A stretch of 64,000 nt of DNA from Bradyrhizobium japonicum USDA 6 (GCF_000284375.1 NC_017249.1:6503001-6567000), one strand, 5' to 3'; positions 32,029 to 41,717 are shown, counted from the stretch's first letter. A program made the numbers and translations. Notes: generated by a model from the letters alone, not told the origin.

Positions 32029-33252
32029 TCAGGCGCGGAGCGCGCCGCGGACGCGTCCAAGCCAGCCCGGGCGCATCTGATCGACACGATGGGTGAGACC
32101 GCGCCGCAGGAAGTGCAACCGCCGCCGCATATCCCATTTGATATCGTTGCGGGACGTCAGGGCCTGACGGAAGCGCGCCATTTTCAGCGACCGCTGGTCT
32201 GCCGCGAGCTTGTCGGGATCGGAATAGAACTGCGAGATCTTCTCCGTGCCCATGCCGGCGCTCGCGAGCCAGCGCGGCGCGTACTCCGTGCAAAGGCGAT
32301 CGACGTCCACCAGCAGGCGGGCGACGCCCGTGCCGGCGGCGGGACAATTGGTCTGGAACGCATCGCCGATGAGGACGATTCCGGGCTGAAGGTGTCCCTC
32401 CACCACGGTCAGATCCATCACCCAGTTCTGCACCTTGTCGGTCACGTGGAAATCGCCGAGGTAAGGCCGCAGTCCCGGCAGCAGACGCAGGACGGTCGCT
32501 TCCGGTTCGCGGCGCAGCTCGCGCATGATCGGATCGGTCGGGTCGCGGAACATGAACAGATTGGCCCGCATGCCTGATGGCACCGGGAACAGGCTGAGAT
32601 AGTCGATGCCGTCAGCGGTGCGCTCGCCGTAACAGGTCAGCGCCTGGAAATCGAACGGCGTGCCATCGCGGCGCGCGATCGTGAAGCCGAACGACACCGA
32701 ATGGCGCTCGGCCAGCACGCGCCGCTTGATGCTGAGCTTGTAGCCGAGGGCTCCCGCCATGCCTGTGGCGAGCACGACGAGCCGCGCGTCCAGGCGTCGT
32801 CCGGACGCAAGCTCGATATGCTGGACATCGTCGCTGGGGTTGATTGCGGTGACTTCGTCGACGATCAGATTGGACGGATCAGGCAGCTGGCGGCGCGCCA
32901 TGGCAACGAGGCCGGCGTAGGAAAACCCGTAGGCCTGGCCGACGCTGACGTCGACGACCTTGCCTTCCCGGATATTGAGCACCCGGTCATACCGGCAGGC
33001 GACGTTCTCGAGCGCATGGAGGAAGCCCAGCTTGCGGAACATGTCGAGCTGCTGGCCACCGAGCTTCTCGACCCGGAATTCGTCCGGATGCACGGCGCGC
33101 TTGTCGATGAGTGCGACGCGATGCCCCGCCCGCGCGAGCACGGACGCGGCGAGCGATCCCGCAAGGCCGCCGCCGACGATCACAATGTCTGCGACGATCG
33201 CCGCAGTCGCAGCTGCAGCGCTCGGCTCGGTCACGGGTTTATCCGTCGTCAT
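32029..33252 (-). CDS. FAD-dependent oxidoreductase (class A flavoprotein / halogenase-like fold)
   Basis: 407 residues. Dinucleotide motif IVIVGGGLAGSLAASVLARAG at about 24-44, Glu/Asp end in ALIDKR, middle VVLATGMAG (about 165), and the second FAD motif GIVLIGDAFQTNCPAAGTGVARLL (about 300), as in p-hydroxybenzoate hydroxylase, geranylgeranyl reductase and tryptophan halogenase relatives. The halogenase WxWxIP motif is not seen. Its place between an acyltransferase and a flippase gene is unusual for a flavin enzyme: it could modify a lipid carrier or a small pigment, or it may simply be an unrelated insert. Substrate unknown. Confidence 0.8.
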   Translation of the reverse strand: MTTDKPVTEPSAAAATAAIVADIVIVGGGLAGSLAASVLARAGHRVALIDKRAVHPDEFRVEKLGGQQLDMFRKLGFLHALENVACRYDRVLNIREGKVVDVSVGQAYGFSYAGLVAMARRQLPDPSNLIVDEVTAINPSDDVQHIELASGRRLDARLVVLATGMAGALGYKLSIKRRVLAERHSVSFGFTIARRDGTPFDFQALTCYGERTADGIDYLSLFPVPSGMRANLFMFRDPTDPIMRELRREPEATVLRLLPGLRPYLGDFHVTDKVQNWVMDLTVVEGHLQPGIVLIGDAFQTNCPAAGTGVARLLVDVDRLCTEYAPRWLASAGMGTEKISQFYSDPDKLAADQRSLKMARFRQALTSRNDIKWDMRRRLHFLRRGLTHRVDQMRPGWLGRVRGALRA

Positions 33253-33724
33253 GGTTTAGGGCTCCACGGTTAACGGTGGTTCCATGTGCAATTCTCTCGC
33301 CTGATGTCGTATCGCAGGGCCAAACGCGATCATTTCCGGCGATTGAGGTTAACGGGTCGCCGGACACATCCGTCCCGGCACGCGCCTTGCTCGGAACGAC
33401 CTCGAAATACCGCGGTCTCGTCAGACCAAGGTGCCGAATTCGTTCCAGAGAGGCCATTCCAATGCTCGAACAGCCGCAGGCCGGCCGGCTTCGCCCCGCA
33501 TCTTGCACCGGCACGACATCGCGCCGCTTTTCGAGCGACCCGGTGCCCGCTCAATCTGGCACATCACGGACGCCGCTGTTCCGCGGTGAAGCAGCGGCGC
33601 ACGACCTTCGTCGACCATGGCCGACGGGACCTGAAGACCGCGCATTAACACTCGCATTTTTCCGACATGCTAGGCTCCCGTCGTCCTTGCAACGCCCATC
33701 TTCGGGGAACGCTCCGCATCTTCG
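33253..33724. other. Divergent intergenic region upstream of the flippase gene
   Basis: A 472-bp gap between two divergently read genes. Several small frames are open but lack ribosome sites and any domain pattern. It contains the near-palindrome at 33264-33279, and TTAAC-bearing AT-rich patches (for example GCATTAACACTCGC near 33643-33656). Likely promoter DNA for both directions; no further element recognised. Confidence 0.5.
33264..33279. promoter_or_regulatory. 16-bp near-palindrome centred on GTTAAC
   Basis: CCACGGTTAACGGTGG has CCAC/GTGG arms and a perfect GTTAAC core, with only one mismatched pair. It lies 12-27 bp upstream of the FAD oxidoreductase start on the minus strand, where a repressor would block RNA polymerase or the mRNA leader would fold. 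The cognate protein is unknown. Confidence 0.35.
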
Positions 33725-35071
33725 ATGATCGATCCCATTGTTCAATTTCTGCGGCGTGACGTCACGCGCGGTGTCGTCGGGACCATCCTCCTGAAGGTTG
33801 GCAGCGGCGCGCTCGCGTTTGCGTTGTTCTCGCTGGCAGCGCGAACGATGACGCCCGATGGATTCGGTATCTTTGCGACTTGGCTTTCGGTGGCCCAGAT
33901 CGCCGCAGTCGTAGGACTGGTCGGTCAGGAAGCATTGCTGGTGCGATTTTTGAACGAGTATGAGGTCGGCGACAGGCCCGACCTCACCAAGGGCCTCCTG
34001 CTCTCCAGCTTCAGGATTTCCGCCGTCGCGATGCTGATCGCGATCGCCGCAGTTGCGCTGGTTGCGCATTTCAGAGGGGATTTGTGGCTGCTGATCCTCG
34101 CCGTCTCGGCCTACACCGCCGTGAGTGCCGGATTGATGCTCGGTAGCCAGATCGCGCGCTCGCTGGTCAGCATCATCATGGGCGAAGGCAACCGCGAGTT
34201 CTTCTGGCGGGTTTTCGTCGTGCTGTTTCTGCTCGCCATGCTGTTCGGACATCGGCAGCTCGATCCCGCCGAGCTGATCGCCGCAATGACGATCGCGATG
34301 TCGGTGGGCCTCGTCGCACAGATCATTGCGATCGCACGGGCGCTGCCGGATTTGCGCGCGACAGCAGCGAGTTCCGAAGCATCGCGCTGGCGATCGAGCG
34401 CGCTGCATTTCTGGCTTGCGTCCATCCTTGAAGTCGCGAACCAGTATTTCGACGTCATCCTGGTCTACTGGATGCTGGATCCGGCGACCGCCGGCATCTA
34501 CTTCGCAGCATCACGCCTCGCCAACATCTTCGCCATGCTCTCCGCCGCGCTGTACTCGTTCGGCGCGCGCCGACTTCCTTCGCTCTACTTCAGCAAAAAT
34601 CACCGGGAATTCGAGCGGACGCTGCAGCTCATGGCGGAAGTGACCGCGCTCTGCGTGGTCGCGGGCCTCGCGATGATCTGGATCGGCGGCCCCTATCTCC
34701 TCAACCTGTTCGGGCCTCATTTCACCGCGCAGCACTCGGTGCTGATCGTGCTCGCGATCGGAACAGCCATCCAGGCCGCGGGCGGTCCGTCGGCGGCGAT
34801 CCTGCAGTTGACCGGCCATGAACGCATCTACGTCCCCGTCGTCGCCGCAAATGTCGCATTGAGACTGGTCGGATTCCTCGTCCTGATCCCCTGGCTCGGC
34901 GTGCTTGGCGCGGCGATAGCGGCCACCGTGTCGCTGGCGCTCACGACCGTCGCGCTCAATATCTTGTGCCGCCGGCGAACCGGGGTCGATCCTTCGGTTC
35001 TCGTGCTGTTGCGCTTCTCGGCGTTGCGACGCGGCCGCTATGCGGTTCGCGGCGCCGACTCCGCGGAATAG
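33725..35071 (+). CDS. Polysaccharide flippase, Wzx/MVF (oligosaccharide flippase) family
   Basis: 448 residues with about 12-14 transmembrane helices. Opening LKVGSGALAFALFSLAARTMTPDGFGIFATW and LVGQEALLVRFLNEY are typical of the polysaccharide biosynthesis (Polysacc_synt) branch of the MOP superfamily, which moves lipid-linked sugar repeats across the inner membrane. The C-terminal half (LLNLFGPHFTAQHSVLIVLAIGTAIQ in part) keeps the family's flexible gate. Together with the ExoQ-like protein it suggests a Wzx/Wzy-type pathway. Starts at an ATG (33725). The next gene follows after 229 bp. Confidence 0.87.
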   Translation: MIDPIVQFLRRDVTRGVVGTILLKVGSGALAFALFSLAARTMTPDGFGIFATWLSVAQIAAVVGLVGQEALLVRFLNEYEVGDRPDLTKGLLLSSFRISAVAMLIAIAAVALVAHFRGDLWLLILAVSAYTAVSAGLMLGSQIARSLVSIIMGEGNREFFWRVFVVLFLLAMLFGHRQLDPAELIAAMTIAMSVGLVAQIIAIARALPDLRATAASSEASRWRSSALHFWLASILEVANQYFDVILVYWMLDPATAGIYFAASRLANIFAMLSAALYSFGARRLPSLYFSKNHREFERTLQLMAEVTALCVVAGLAMIWIGGPYLLNLFGPHFTAQHSVLIVLAIGTAIQAAGGPSAAILQLTGHERIYVPVVAANVALRLVGFLVLIPWLGVLGAAIAATVSLALTTVALNILCRRRTGVDPSVLVLLRFSALRRGRYAVRGADSAE

Positions 35072-35300
35072 GCCTCAACCGTACGATCGGCCCGGTTGAT
35101 CCGCGACGGCGCGCGCAGGTCCCGTTGGTTAACGCGCTCGCTGCGCACCATCCGGGAATCGGCAGAATTCCCGCGAGAACGCGGCAATCGGCGGTTCGCG
35201 CATTAACTCCGTTTGGTGCTAGTCGGTGTCTGCCCGATGCCTGCATGATAGGTACGGGGTTAAGAAGGTGAAGATTTCGTTTCTTTAGCGGTCGGGATCC

Positions 35301-36476
35301 GTGCTCCACTACCAGCCGAACAAGGAATTGGGCGAGACGACCGCGACAGAACTCGCGCGGCTGAACGGCAGCGAACGAAAGCTGCACGTCCTTCTCGTAC
35401 AGACCCAGGCCGAGAACGCGGGCGCGCAGGAGATCTCCAGGCTTCTCGGCGCCGGCCTCTCCGCGCGCGGCCATCGCGTCTCCAACCTGTTTTTCTTCCG
35501 CAAATCCGATTCGTTCGACGAGCCGCCCGAGACGTTCTATTGCGCATCGAGCCGGCCGGGCAATCCGGTCGCGCTGCTGCGGATGCTGTGGACGCTTGGC
35601 GGCCATATCAGAGCCACGCGGCCCGACGCCGTCCTGACCTTCCAGCATTTCGGCAACGTCATCGGCGCGGGCGTGACGCGCCTCGTCAGCCGCGCCCCTG
35701 TCGTCGCCAATCAGGTTTCATCCGCGCTGTCGATGAGCTGGCCGATCCGCACGGCCGACATCGTCATGGGCAGCGCCGGCTTCTTCGACCGCATCACGCT
35801 GAACTCCAAGGACATGGAGCGCGAATATTCGCGCTACCCGCAGGCCTACCGGTCGCGCATGGTGCATGTCCCGCACGGCTTCGAGGACAAGGCCCTCATC
35901 CTGCCGAAGAGCGCCGCCCGACAGAAATTCAACCTGCCGCCGGACCGCGTCCTGCTCGGCTGCGCGGCGCGGCTGCATCCGCACAAGCGGCTCGATGCGG
36001 CGATACGCCTCCTGCCGGACGAGCCGTCGTGGCACCTTGCGCTCGCCGGCCAGGGCGCCGACGAAGCGCGACTGCGGCAGCTCGCGGACGAGCTGAACGT
36101 CTCGGACCGATTGCATCTGCTCGGCGAAATCGCGCCACGCCAGATCGCGGATTTTCTCGCCTGTCTCGACATATTCGTGTTTCCGACGCAGGCCGAGACC
36201 TTTGGCCTCGCCGCCGTCGAGGCCGCCAACGCCGGCGTTCCCTCGGTCGTCACCGATCTTCCCGTGCTGCGCGAGGTGCTGTCCTTCGAAGGAAAGCCCA
36301 CTGCCCTCTTTGTCGATGCTTCAGATCAAGCGAAGCTGTCGGCTGCCGTCTCCAGACTCCTGACCGACCAAGCACTGAGCGATGAACTGCAACAAAACGC
36401 CAAAGGCCTGAGGCTGCGCTATTCGGTCGATGCGATGGTTGAGGAATACGTTCAAATCCTCAACCAGCTCATCTGA
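35301..36476 (+). CDS. Glycosyltransferase family 4/1 (GT-B fold)
   Basis: 391 residues. GT-B fold: N-domain LLVQTQAENAGAQEISRLLGAGLSARGHRV (split GAQEISRLLGAGL), C-domain LGCAARLHPHKRLDAAIRLL for donor binding, and the EX7E-type motif in VFPTQAETFGLAAVEAANAGVPSVVTDLP near residues 300-320, as in GT4 enzymes. The glycine-rich acceptor site is AENAGAQ. Starts at a GTG (35301); a clear ribosome site is not seen. It should add one sugar to a lipid-linked repeat unit; donor not deducible. Confidence 0.87.
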   Translation: MLHYQPNKELGETTATELARLNGSERKLHVLLVQTQAENAGAQEISRLLGAGLSARGHRVSNLFFFRKSDSFDEPPETFYCASSRPGNPVALLRMLWTLGGHIRATRPDAVLTFQHFGNVIGAGVTRLVSRAPVVANQVSSALSMSWPIRTADIVMGSAGFFDRITLNSKDMEREYSRYPQAYRSRMVHVPHGFEDKALILPKSAARQKFNLPPDRVLLGCAARLHPHKRLDAAIRLLPDEPSWHLALAGQGADEARLRQLADELNVSDRLHLLGEIAPRQIADFLACLDIFVFPTQAETFGLAAVEAANAGVPSVVTDLPVLREVLSFEGKPTALFVDASDQAKLSAAVSRLLTDQALSDELQQNAKGLRLRYSVDAMVEEYVQILNQLI

Positions 36477-36505
36477 GCCGATGCGCTGGAATAGGTTGGC
36501 TCGAC

Positions 36506-38035
36506 ATGATCATCGAGTTTCGCTGCGAACGTAACCATGCGCGGCGGTGGATGCACCGCCAGACGCTGTCGATCGACGGCCGGGACGTTCCGGTTCAAAT
36601 CGCGTGGACGGCGACGGCGGAACCGCGGCCTGCAGGTCTCGACGCGCTGTTCGGGCTGGAGCGCCTGGTGCTGCACAAAGGCAAGCCCGGCGACGCCGAC
36701 CGACTGACGATCAATCCGGAACCGACGCACACCGGGACCGCCGACGTGATCGTCGATTTCACCGGTGCTCCGCGCGATCCGAACAGCCCTGCCCGGCTCT
36801 ACCTCCGCCCGCTGTTCAATGGCACCGCAGGCGAGAACGCTGCGCTCGCCGCCATTCTCGCCGGCGATCTGCCGGTGATCGAGATCGTCAACGAGGTCGA
36901 CGGTGCGGTGCTCGATCGCGGCCATCCGTCTGCAGAGATCGCGGCCGGTTTGAGCGGTGGGCTCGAAACGGTCATGGCGCGAACCCTGACCATGGTGGCG
37001 GCCGTCCTCTCGGGACGGTCGCGTATCGTGCCGCAGCTGGCACGCACGGCCCGAGCCGGCAACGGCCGGCGGCCGGCGGACTATGTCGTGCGCGGACTCG
37101 CCGTATCGATCGCCAAGGAGATCTACCGCCTCTGCTGCTATGCGCCGCACTGGCATGTCGGATGGCGTTTCAACGATGGCGCCGGCGTCTGGCAGACGGG
37201 AGATCTCTCCGGGCCTGGCTGGAACGTTCTCGCCGATCCCGGAAACCATTTCTACGCCGATCCCTTCCCCATCACATGGCAGGGACGAACATTCGTCTAT
37301 TTCGAAGATCTCGATCACCGGGTTGGTAAGGGCATCATTTCGGCGGTCGAGTTCGGCGACGCCGGCCCGGTAGGCGAGGTCGTGCCCGTGCTGGAGGAGC
37401 CCTGGCACCTCTCCTATCCGTTCCTGATCGAGGACAATGGCGAGTTGTGGATGATCCCGGAGAGCTCGCTCCACGGGGACGTCGCGCTCTACAGATGCAT
37501 TCGGTTTCCGGACAAATGGGAGCGGCACGCCACGCTCCTTTCAGGCCTCGAACTGGCCGATGTGACGATCACGCAGCACAACGGTTTGAACTATTTGTTC
37601 GGAGCTTGGCGAGACGGAACCGGCGGCTATTCGGATTCGCTTGCGATCTATTACGCCGAACACCTGCTCGGCCCCTGGTTGCCCCATGCCAGCAACCCGG
37701 TCCTGATCGATCGCGCAAGTACGCGACCTGCAGGCAATTTCGTCACCATCGATGACAAATTGTGGCGGCCGGTGCAGGATTGCGCCGACGGATATGGCGC
37801 CGCGCTCGGCCTCGCGGAAGTGGTCGAACTGTCTCCGACGACGTTCAAGCAGATCGTCCGCCACTCCCTCAGGCCCGGACCGGCATGGCCCGGCAGAAAG
37901 CTGCACACGCTGAACCGCTGCGGCCGGCTCGAGGTGATCGACGGATCGCGTGTTCAACCCAAGACCCGCGCTTTCGCAAGCAAATTTCCATCGGTCGTCT
38001 TGTCCCCGCGAACCAGTCCCCGTACCGCCTGCTAG
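36506..38035 (+). CDS. Protein with GINT1-like beta-propeller domain, possible glycosyl- or formyltransferase partner
   Basis: 509 residues. The N-terminal 210 residues have no clear assignment (repeated LAAILAGDLPVIEIVNEVDG-like segments of a sugar-binding or formyltransferase-like fold). From about residue 220 on the sequence shows repeated propeller blades (FYADPFPITWQGRTFVYFEDL, LSYPFLIEDNGELWMIPESS, VTITQHNGLNYLFGAW, PAGNFVTIDDKLWRPVQDC), the five-bladed unit seen in glucosamine inositolphosphorylceramide transferase (GINT1) N-domains and many bacterial polysaccharide loci. Starts at ATG 30 bp after the GT gene; the pair is presumably co-transcribed. Exact role unknown. Confidence 0.7.
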   Translation: MIIEFRCERNHARRWMHRQTLSIDGRDVPVQIAWTATAEPRPAGLDALFGLERLVLHKGKPGDADRLTINPEPTHTGTADVIVDFTGAPRDPNSPARLYLRPLFNGTAGENAALAAILAGDLPVIEIVNEVDGAVLDRGHPSAEIAAGLSGGLETVMARTLTMVAAVLSGRSRIVPQLARTARAGNGRRPADYVVRGLAVSIAKEIYRLCCYAPHWHVGWRFNDGAGVWQTGDLSGPGWNVLADPGNHFYADPFPITWQGRTFVYFEDLDHRVGKGIISAVEFGDAGPVGEVVPVLEEPWHLSYPFLIEDNGELWMIPESSLHGDVALYRCIRFPDKWERHATLLSGLELADVTITQHNGLNYLFGAWRDGTGGYSDSLAIYYAEHLLGPWLPHASNPVLIDRASTRPAGNFVTIDDKLWRPVQDCADGYGAALGLAEVVELSPTTFKQIVRHSLRPGPAWPGRKLHTLNRCGRLEVIDGSRVQPKTRAFASKFPSVVLSPRTSPRTAC

Positions 38036-38045
38036 CGCGTGGCAC

Positions 38046-38077
38046 GACGGACGGCGTGGATCACAACGCCGCCCGTC
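38046..38077. terminator. Hairpin between convergent genes, probably a two-way terminator
   Basis: GACGGACGGCGT (38046-38057) pairs with ACGCCGCCCGTC (38066-38077): 12 bp with one A-C mismatch and an 8-base loop. It lies 10 bp after the GINT1-like stop and 36 bp before the stop of the leftward sugar-binding protein, so it can end transcripts from both sides. No T-run follows, so it may need Rho or only protect 3' ends. Confidence 0.5.
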
Positions 38078-38113
38078 ATCTCGTGTTCAGACCGCTCCCG
38101 CGGGGGCGGCGTT

Positions 38114-39061
38114 CTACTGGGAACGATCCGAGGTCCAGCCCTTGTACTCGGCGACGTTGTCCCTGGTCACGAGCTTCGAGGGCAGGAGCTCGACGGTCGA
38201 GGCCGGCTTCTGGCCATTGAGAATGCCGACGCCCACCTGCACCGCGCGCCTCGCCATGAAGAACGGGTCCTGCGAAGCGGACGCCTGGATCTGCGGTGCC
38301 GCCGGATCCTTCAGCGCGGCCTCGATGTCGGGCGCGCCATCGACCGCGGTGATGACGATGCCGCTGCGGCTTTGCTGGCGCGCCGCGAGATCGGTGCCGA
38401 TCGCCTGCGGATCGTTGATGGCGAAGATGGCGTCGATCTTGGGGAAGCGCGTCAGATAGCCCTGCGCGACGGTGAGACCGCCTTCACGCGAGCCTTTGCC
38501 GTCCTGGTCACTGGACAATACCTTGATCCCGGGATTCTTCGAGAGAACGTTCTTGCAGCCGACGACACGGTCAATCACGGCGGAGACCTGCGGCCCGTTC
38601 TCGATGATGACGTCGCCCTTGCCCCCCAGCTTGTCGACGATGTACTGGCATGAGATCTCGCCGGCCTGCACGTTGTTCGTGGTTATGGTGGCGTCAGCGC
38701 CTTCGGCTGCGGTGTCGACCGCGACGACCACGATGCCCGCCGCCTGCGCCTTCTTGATCGCCGGCCCGATCGCCTTGGGATCGCCGGGATTCAACAGGAT
38801 CAGGTCGACGCCGGCGGCAATGAAATTGTCGATCTGGGTGACCTGCTTGCCGAGGTCGTATTCGAAGCCGACCGTCGTGATCTTCACATTGGGGTTGGTC
38901 TTCCTGGCCTCGAACTCGGCGCCCTTCGACAGCGCAACGAAGAACGGATTGCCCATCGAACCCAGCGAGACGCCAATCGACTTGAGTTCCTTGGCGAAGG
39001 ATGGCGCGGTGCTTAGGGCAAGCGCCATCGCGGCGCCGGCGAGCGTGAACGTCTTCAACAT
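38114..39061 (-). CDS. Sugar ABC transporter substrate-binding protein (CUT2, RbsB-like)
   Basis: 315 residues. Signal peptide FTLAGAAMALALSTAPSFA, then mature protein KSIGVSLGSMGNPFFVALSKGAEFEARKTNPNVKITTVG, the Peripla_BP_4 fold of ribose/xylose-binding proteins; VDLILLNPGDPKAIGPAIKKAQAAGI near residue 85 forms the sugar-binding pocket, and KSREG-type ends follow. Last gene of the leftward operon, 102 bp after the permease with a hairpin in the gap. With XylB, RbsA and RbsC it imports a pentose or polyol. GGGAGGAAGCC precedes the ATG. Confidence 0.9.
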   Translation of the reverse strand: MLKTFTLAGAAMALALSTAPSFAKELKSIGVSLGSMGNPFFVALSKGAEFEARKTNPNVKITTVGFEYDLGKQVTQIDNFIAAGVDLILLNPGDPKAIGPAIKKAQAAGIVVVAVDTAAEGADATITTNNVQAGEISCQYIVDKLGGKGDVIIENGPQVSAVIDRVVGCKNVLSKNPGIKVLSSDQDGKGSREGGLTVAQGYLTRFPKIDAIFAINDPQAIGTDLAARQQSRSGIVITAVDGAPDIEAALKDPAAPQIQASASQDPFFMARRAVQVGVGILNGQKPASTVELLPSKLVTRDNVAEYKGWTSDRSQ

Positions 39062-39135
39062 TGGCTTCCTCCCTGGTCTGTATTCTTATCCGGCACGGCA
39101 GACCAGTTGCCGCAGCGGAACCTCGTATCACACCA

Positions 39136-39153
39136 CGCGCACTCAGGTGCGCG
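39136..39153. promoter_or_regulatory. GC-rich hairpin in the gap between permease and binding-protein genes
   Basis: CGCGCAC (39136-39142) pairs perfectly with GTGCGCG (39147-39153) around a 4-base loop. Read from the minus strand it lies upstream of rbsB and downstream of the rbsC-like stop. Hairpins in this position often protect part of the mRNA so that the binding protein is made in excess. No U-tract follows, so it is not a typical terminator. Confidence 0.45.
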
Positions 39154-39163
39154 CCGAACCCTT

Positions 39164-40201
39164 TCAGGTTCTGGCGGAGCCTTGCAGCCGGTAGCGGTCC
39201 AGCGCCACGGCGCCGATGATCACCAGGCCCTTGATCACGTACTGCCAGATGTCCGAGACGCCGACGAGGATCAGGCCGTTCGACAGGACGGCGATGATCA
39301 GCGCGCCGACCAGCGTGCCCCAGATCGAGCCGATGCCGCCGACGAACGAGGTGCCGCCCAGGATCACGGCGGTGATCGCATCGAGCTCGTAGGACTGGCC
39401 GAGCTGGAGACCGTTGGCCGCATAGAGCCGCGCCGCCTGCATGGCGCCGCCGAGTCCGGCGAAGAGTCCCGAGACGCCGTAGACGAAGATCAGCACGGCC
39501 CACACCTTGATGCCGGCAAGCCGCGCCGCGCTTTCATTGCCGCCGACCGCATAGATGTGCACGCCGAGCACCGTCCGCCGCAGCACCAGCCACGAGACGA
39601 GGATGACGAGCAAGGCGATCACCGAGAGCCACGGGATCGACGCCACGCCGGGAACGAGCGTCAGCGAGCCGTTGCCGATGAAGGCATAGGGAATCGAAGG
39701 ATTGAAGACGGTGGTGTCGGCCCCGAGCAGTCGCGCCAGGCCGCGTACGGCGGTGAGAGAGCCGAGGGTGACGATGAAAGGCGGCAGGCGGAGGAGCGCA
39801 ATCAGCGCGCCGTTGATGACGCCGAAGCCGAGGCCCGTGAGCAGCGCGGCCGGCAGCCACAGCATCCCGAGCTCCGGTAGCTTGGAGAGTGTCAACCCGG
39901 CCATCGCGGACGCCGCCAGGATCGAGCCGACCGAGAGGTCGATGCCGCCGGTAAGGATGACGAAGGTCATGCCTGCGGCGAGCACGGTGTTCACTGCGGC
40001 CTGCTGCAACACGATGCCGAGGTTTTGTCCGGTGAAGAAGCGGCCCTCCGACAGAAAATGGAAGCCGCCGCACAGGATCAACAACACCGGCAGCATGCCG
40101 GCGGCGCGGATCAGAAGCCGTATGCGCTGACGCTTGGTCTCCTGCGCGGCCGCGAGGCCCGTGGCGGCGGCAGTGTCCGTCTTTGGAGAGCCGTCATGCA
40201 T
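39164..40201 (-). CDS. Sugar ABC transporter permease (CUT2, RbsC-like)
   Basis: 345 residues with about ten hydrophobic segments. RbsC-family landmarks: [22 protein letters not shown] near residue 75-95, [25 protein letters not shown], and [40 protein letters not shown] in part near residue 260, the coupling helix. It overlaps the upstream ATPase gene by 8 bp, so the two are translated together. A single permease serves this importer, unlike the second CUT2 system at 50.4 kb, which has two. Confidence 0.92.
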   Translation of the reverse strand: MHDGSPKTDTAAATGLAAAQETKRQRIRLLIRAAGMLPVLLILCGGFHFLSEGRFFTGQNLGIVLQQAAVNTVLAAGMTFVILTGGIDLSVGSILAASAMAGLTLSKLPELGMLWLPAALLTGLGFGVINGALIALLRLPPFIVTLGSLTAVRGLARLLGADTTVFNPSIPYAFIGNGSLTLVPGVASIPWLSVIALLVILVSWLVLRRTVLGVHIYAVGGNESAARLAGIKVWAVLIFVYGVSGLFAGLGGAMQAARLYAANGLQLGQSYELDAITAVILGGTSFVGGIGSIWGTLVGALIIAVLSNGLILVGVSDIWQYVIKGLVIIGAVALDRYRLQGSART

Positions 40202-41717
40202 CGAGTTGCTCCATCCCCGTGGCGAGCGCCATGATGTCTTCCTGGTTCAGGGGCGACGTCGCGCCACGCTCGATTTCACCGGCGATATGCCCCGCCCGCA
40301 TGACGACGACGCGGTCGCAGATGCCGATGATCTCGGGCAGATCGGACGAGATGACGAGGATCGCGGTGCCGGATTTGGCAAGATTGTCGATGATCGAATA
40401 GATCTCGGACTTGGCGCCGACATCCACGCCGCGCGTCGGCTCATCGAGGATCAGGACCTTTGGCGTGGTGGCAAGCAGGCGCGACAGCAGCACCTTCTGC
40501 TGGTTGCCGCCGGACAATGCGCCGACGGTGACGTTGATATCGGCGGCACGAATGCCGAGCGCCGCGAACGCCCTGTTGGCGCGGTCGCGGGCCCTGTCGC
40601 GATCGAGGATGTAACCGATCCGGGCATCCCGGCCGAGCACCGCGAGGTTGATGTTGTCCAGACATGACATGTCCAGGAACAGGCCGAGCGTCTTGCGGTC
40701 CTCGGTCAGATAGGCGACGCCGATGTCGAGCGCCTCACCCGGCGTGCGGATATCGACCGGGCGTCCTTCCAGTTCGACACGGCCGGAGGTCCTGGGCGCC
40801 GCGCCGATGATGAGATGCGCAAGCTCGGTGCGACCCGCGCCGATCAGGCCGGCGAGGCCGACCACCTCGCCCGCATGCACGGTCAGCGAGCACCCCTTGA
40901 CGCGCCGGCCATCGGCCATGTCGATCGCTGCGAGCACGGGATGCCCTCGCCCCGCCTCCGGATCATGATCCTTCTTGTAGAACGAGGAGACGTCACGCCC
41001 GACCATCAGCCGAACGATGGTGTCGGCGCGGATATCCTGCTTGTCGAGCGCCCCGACCAGCCGGCCGTCGCGCAGCACGGTGACGCGGTCGCCGAGCGCG
41101 TAGACCTCGTCCATGCGATGCGAGATGTAGATGATGGCAAGCCCCTCGGCGCGAAGCTGGCGGATCAGCGCGAACAGCCGCGCACTCTCGCCGGCCGACA
41201 ACGCGGTGGTCGGCTCATCCATGATCAGGATTTTTGATCTGACGTGCAGCGCACGCGCGATCTCGACCAGTTGCCGCTGGCCCATGGAGAGGTGTGCCAC
41301 CAGCGTCGACGGCAGAAAGTCCGCGCCCAGCCGTTTCAGGATGGAGCCGACGCCCTCGCGCATGGCGCCGCGCGCCAGCAAGCCTGCTCGCGACAGCTCC
41401 CGGCCGAGATAGATGTTCTCGGCAACACTGAGATTGGGAGCCAACGACAGCTCCTGGTAGATGATGGAGATGCCCGCCGCGCGGCCGCCGAGCGGACCTT
41501 CGATCCGTACCGGGCTTCCTTCGATGCGGATCTCGCCGCCGGGATCGGGCCTGTAGGCGCCCGACAAGATCTTCATCAGCGTCGACTTTCCGGCGCCGTT
41601 CTCACCCATCAGGGCATGAATTTCGCCGGCATAGACGGTGAGATCGACGGAACGCAGCGCCTTGATGCCAAAGAAGGATTTTGAGACCCCACGCATCTCC
41701 AGGATCGGATCGTTCAT
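40194..41717 (-). CDS. Sugar ABC transporter double ATPase (CUT2, RbsA-like)
   Basis: 507 residues with two ATPase halves. First half: Walker A GENGAGKS (about 36), signature [15 protein letters not shown], Walker [13 protein letters not shown]. Second half: degenerate Walker A region GLIGAGRTE, signature [15 protein letters not shown] and [12 protein letters not shown]. The degenerate second Walker A is normal for RbsA/XylG/AraG proteins. It starts 130 bp after xylB on a good ribosome site (GGGAGG), with AT-rich DNA (TTTTGTTTAATG, 41780s) in the gap that could hold an internal promoter. Confidence 0.93.
   Translation of the reverse strand: MNDPILEMRGVSKSFFGIKALRSVDLTVYAGEIHALMGENGAGKSTLMKILSGAYRPDPGGEIRIEGSPVRIEGPLGGRAAGISIIYQELSLAPNLSVAENIYLGRELSRAGLLARGAMREGVGSILKRLGADFLPSTLVAHLSMGQRQLVEIARALHVRSKILIMDEPTTALSAGESARLFALIRQLRAEGLAIIYISHRMDEVYALGDRVTVLRDGRLVGALDKQDIRADTIVRLMVGRDVSSFYKKDHDPEAGRGHPVLAAIDMADGRRVKGCSLTVHAGEVVGLAGLIGAGRTELAHLIIGAAPRTSGRVELEGRPVDIRTPGEALDIGVAYLTEDRKTLGLFLDMSCLDNINLAVLGRDARIGYILDRDRARDRANRAFAALGIRAADINVTVGALSGGNQQKVLLSRLLATTPKVLILDEPTRGVDVGAKSEIYSIIDNLAKSGTAILVISSDLPEIIGICDRVVVMRAGHIAGEIERGATSPLNQEDIMALATGMEQLDA

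Noticed and set aside
33286..33648. Small frames in the gap before the flippase gene
   Set aside because: Several overlapping frames on both strands with no ribosome site; typical of GC-rich noncoding DNA.
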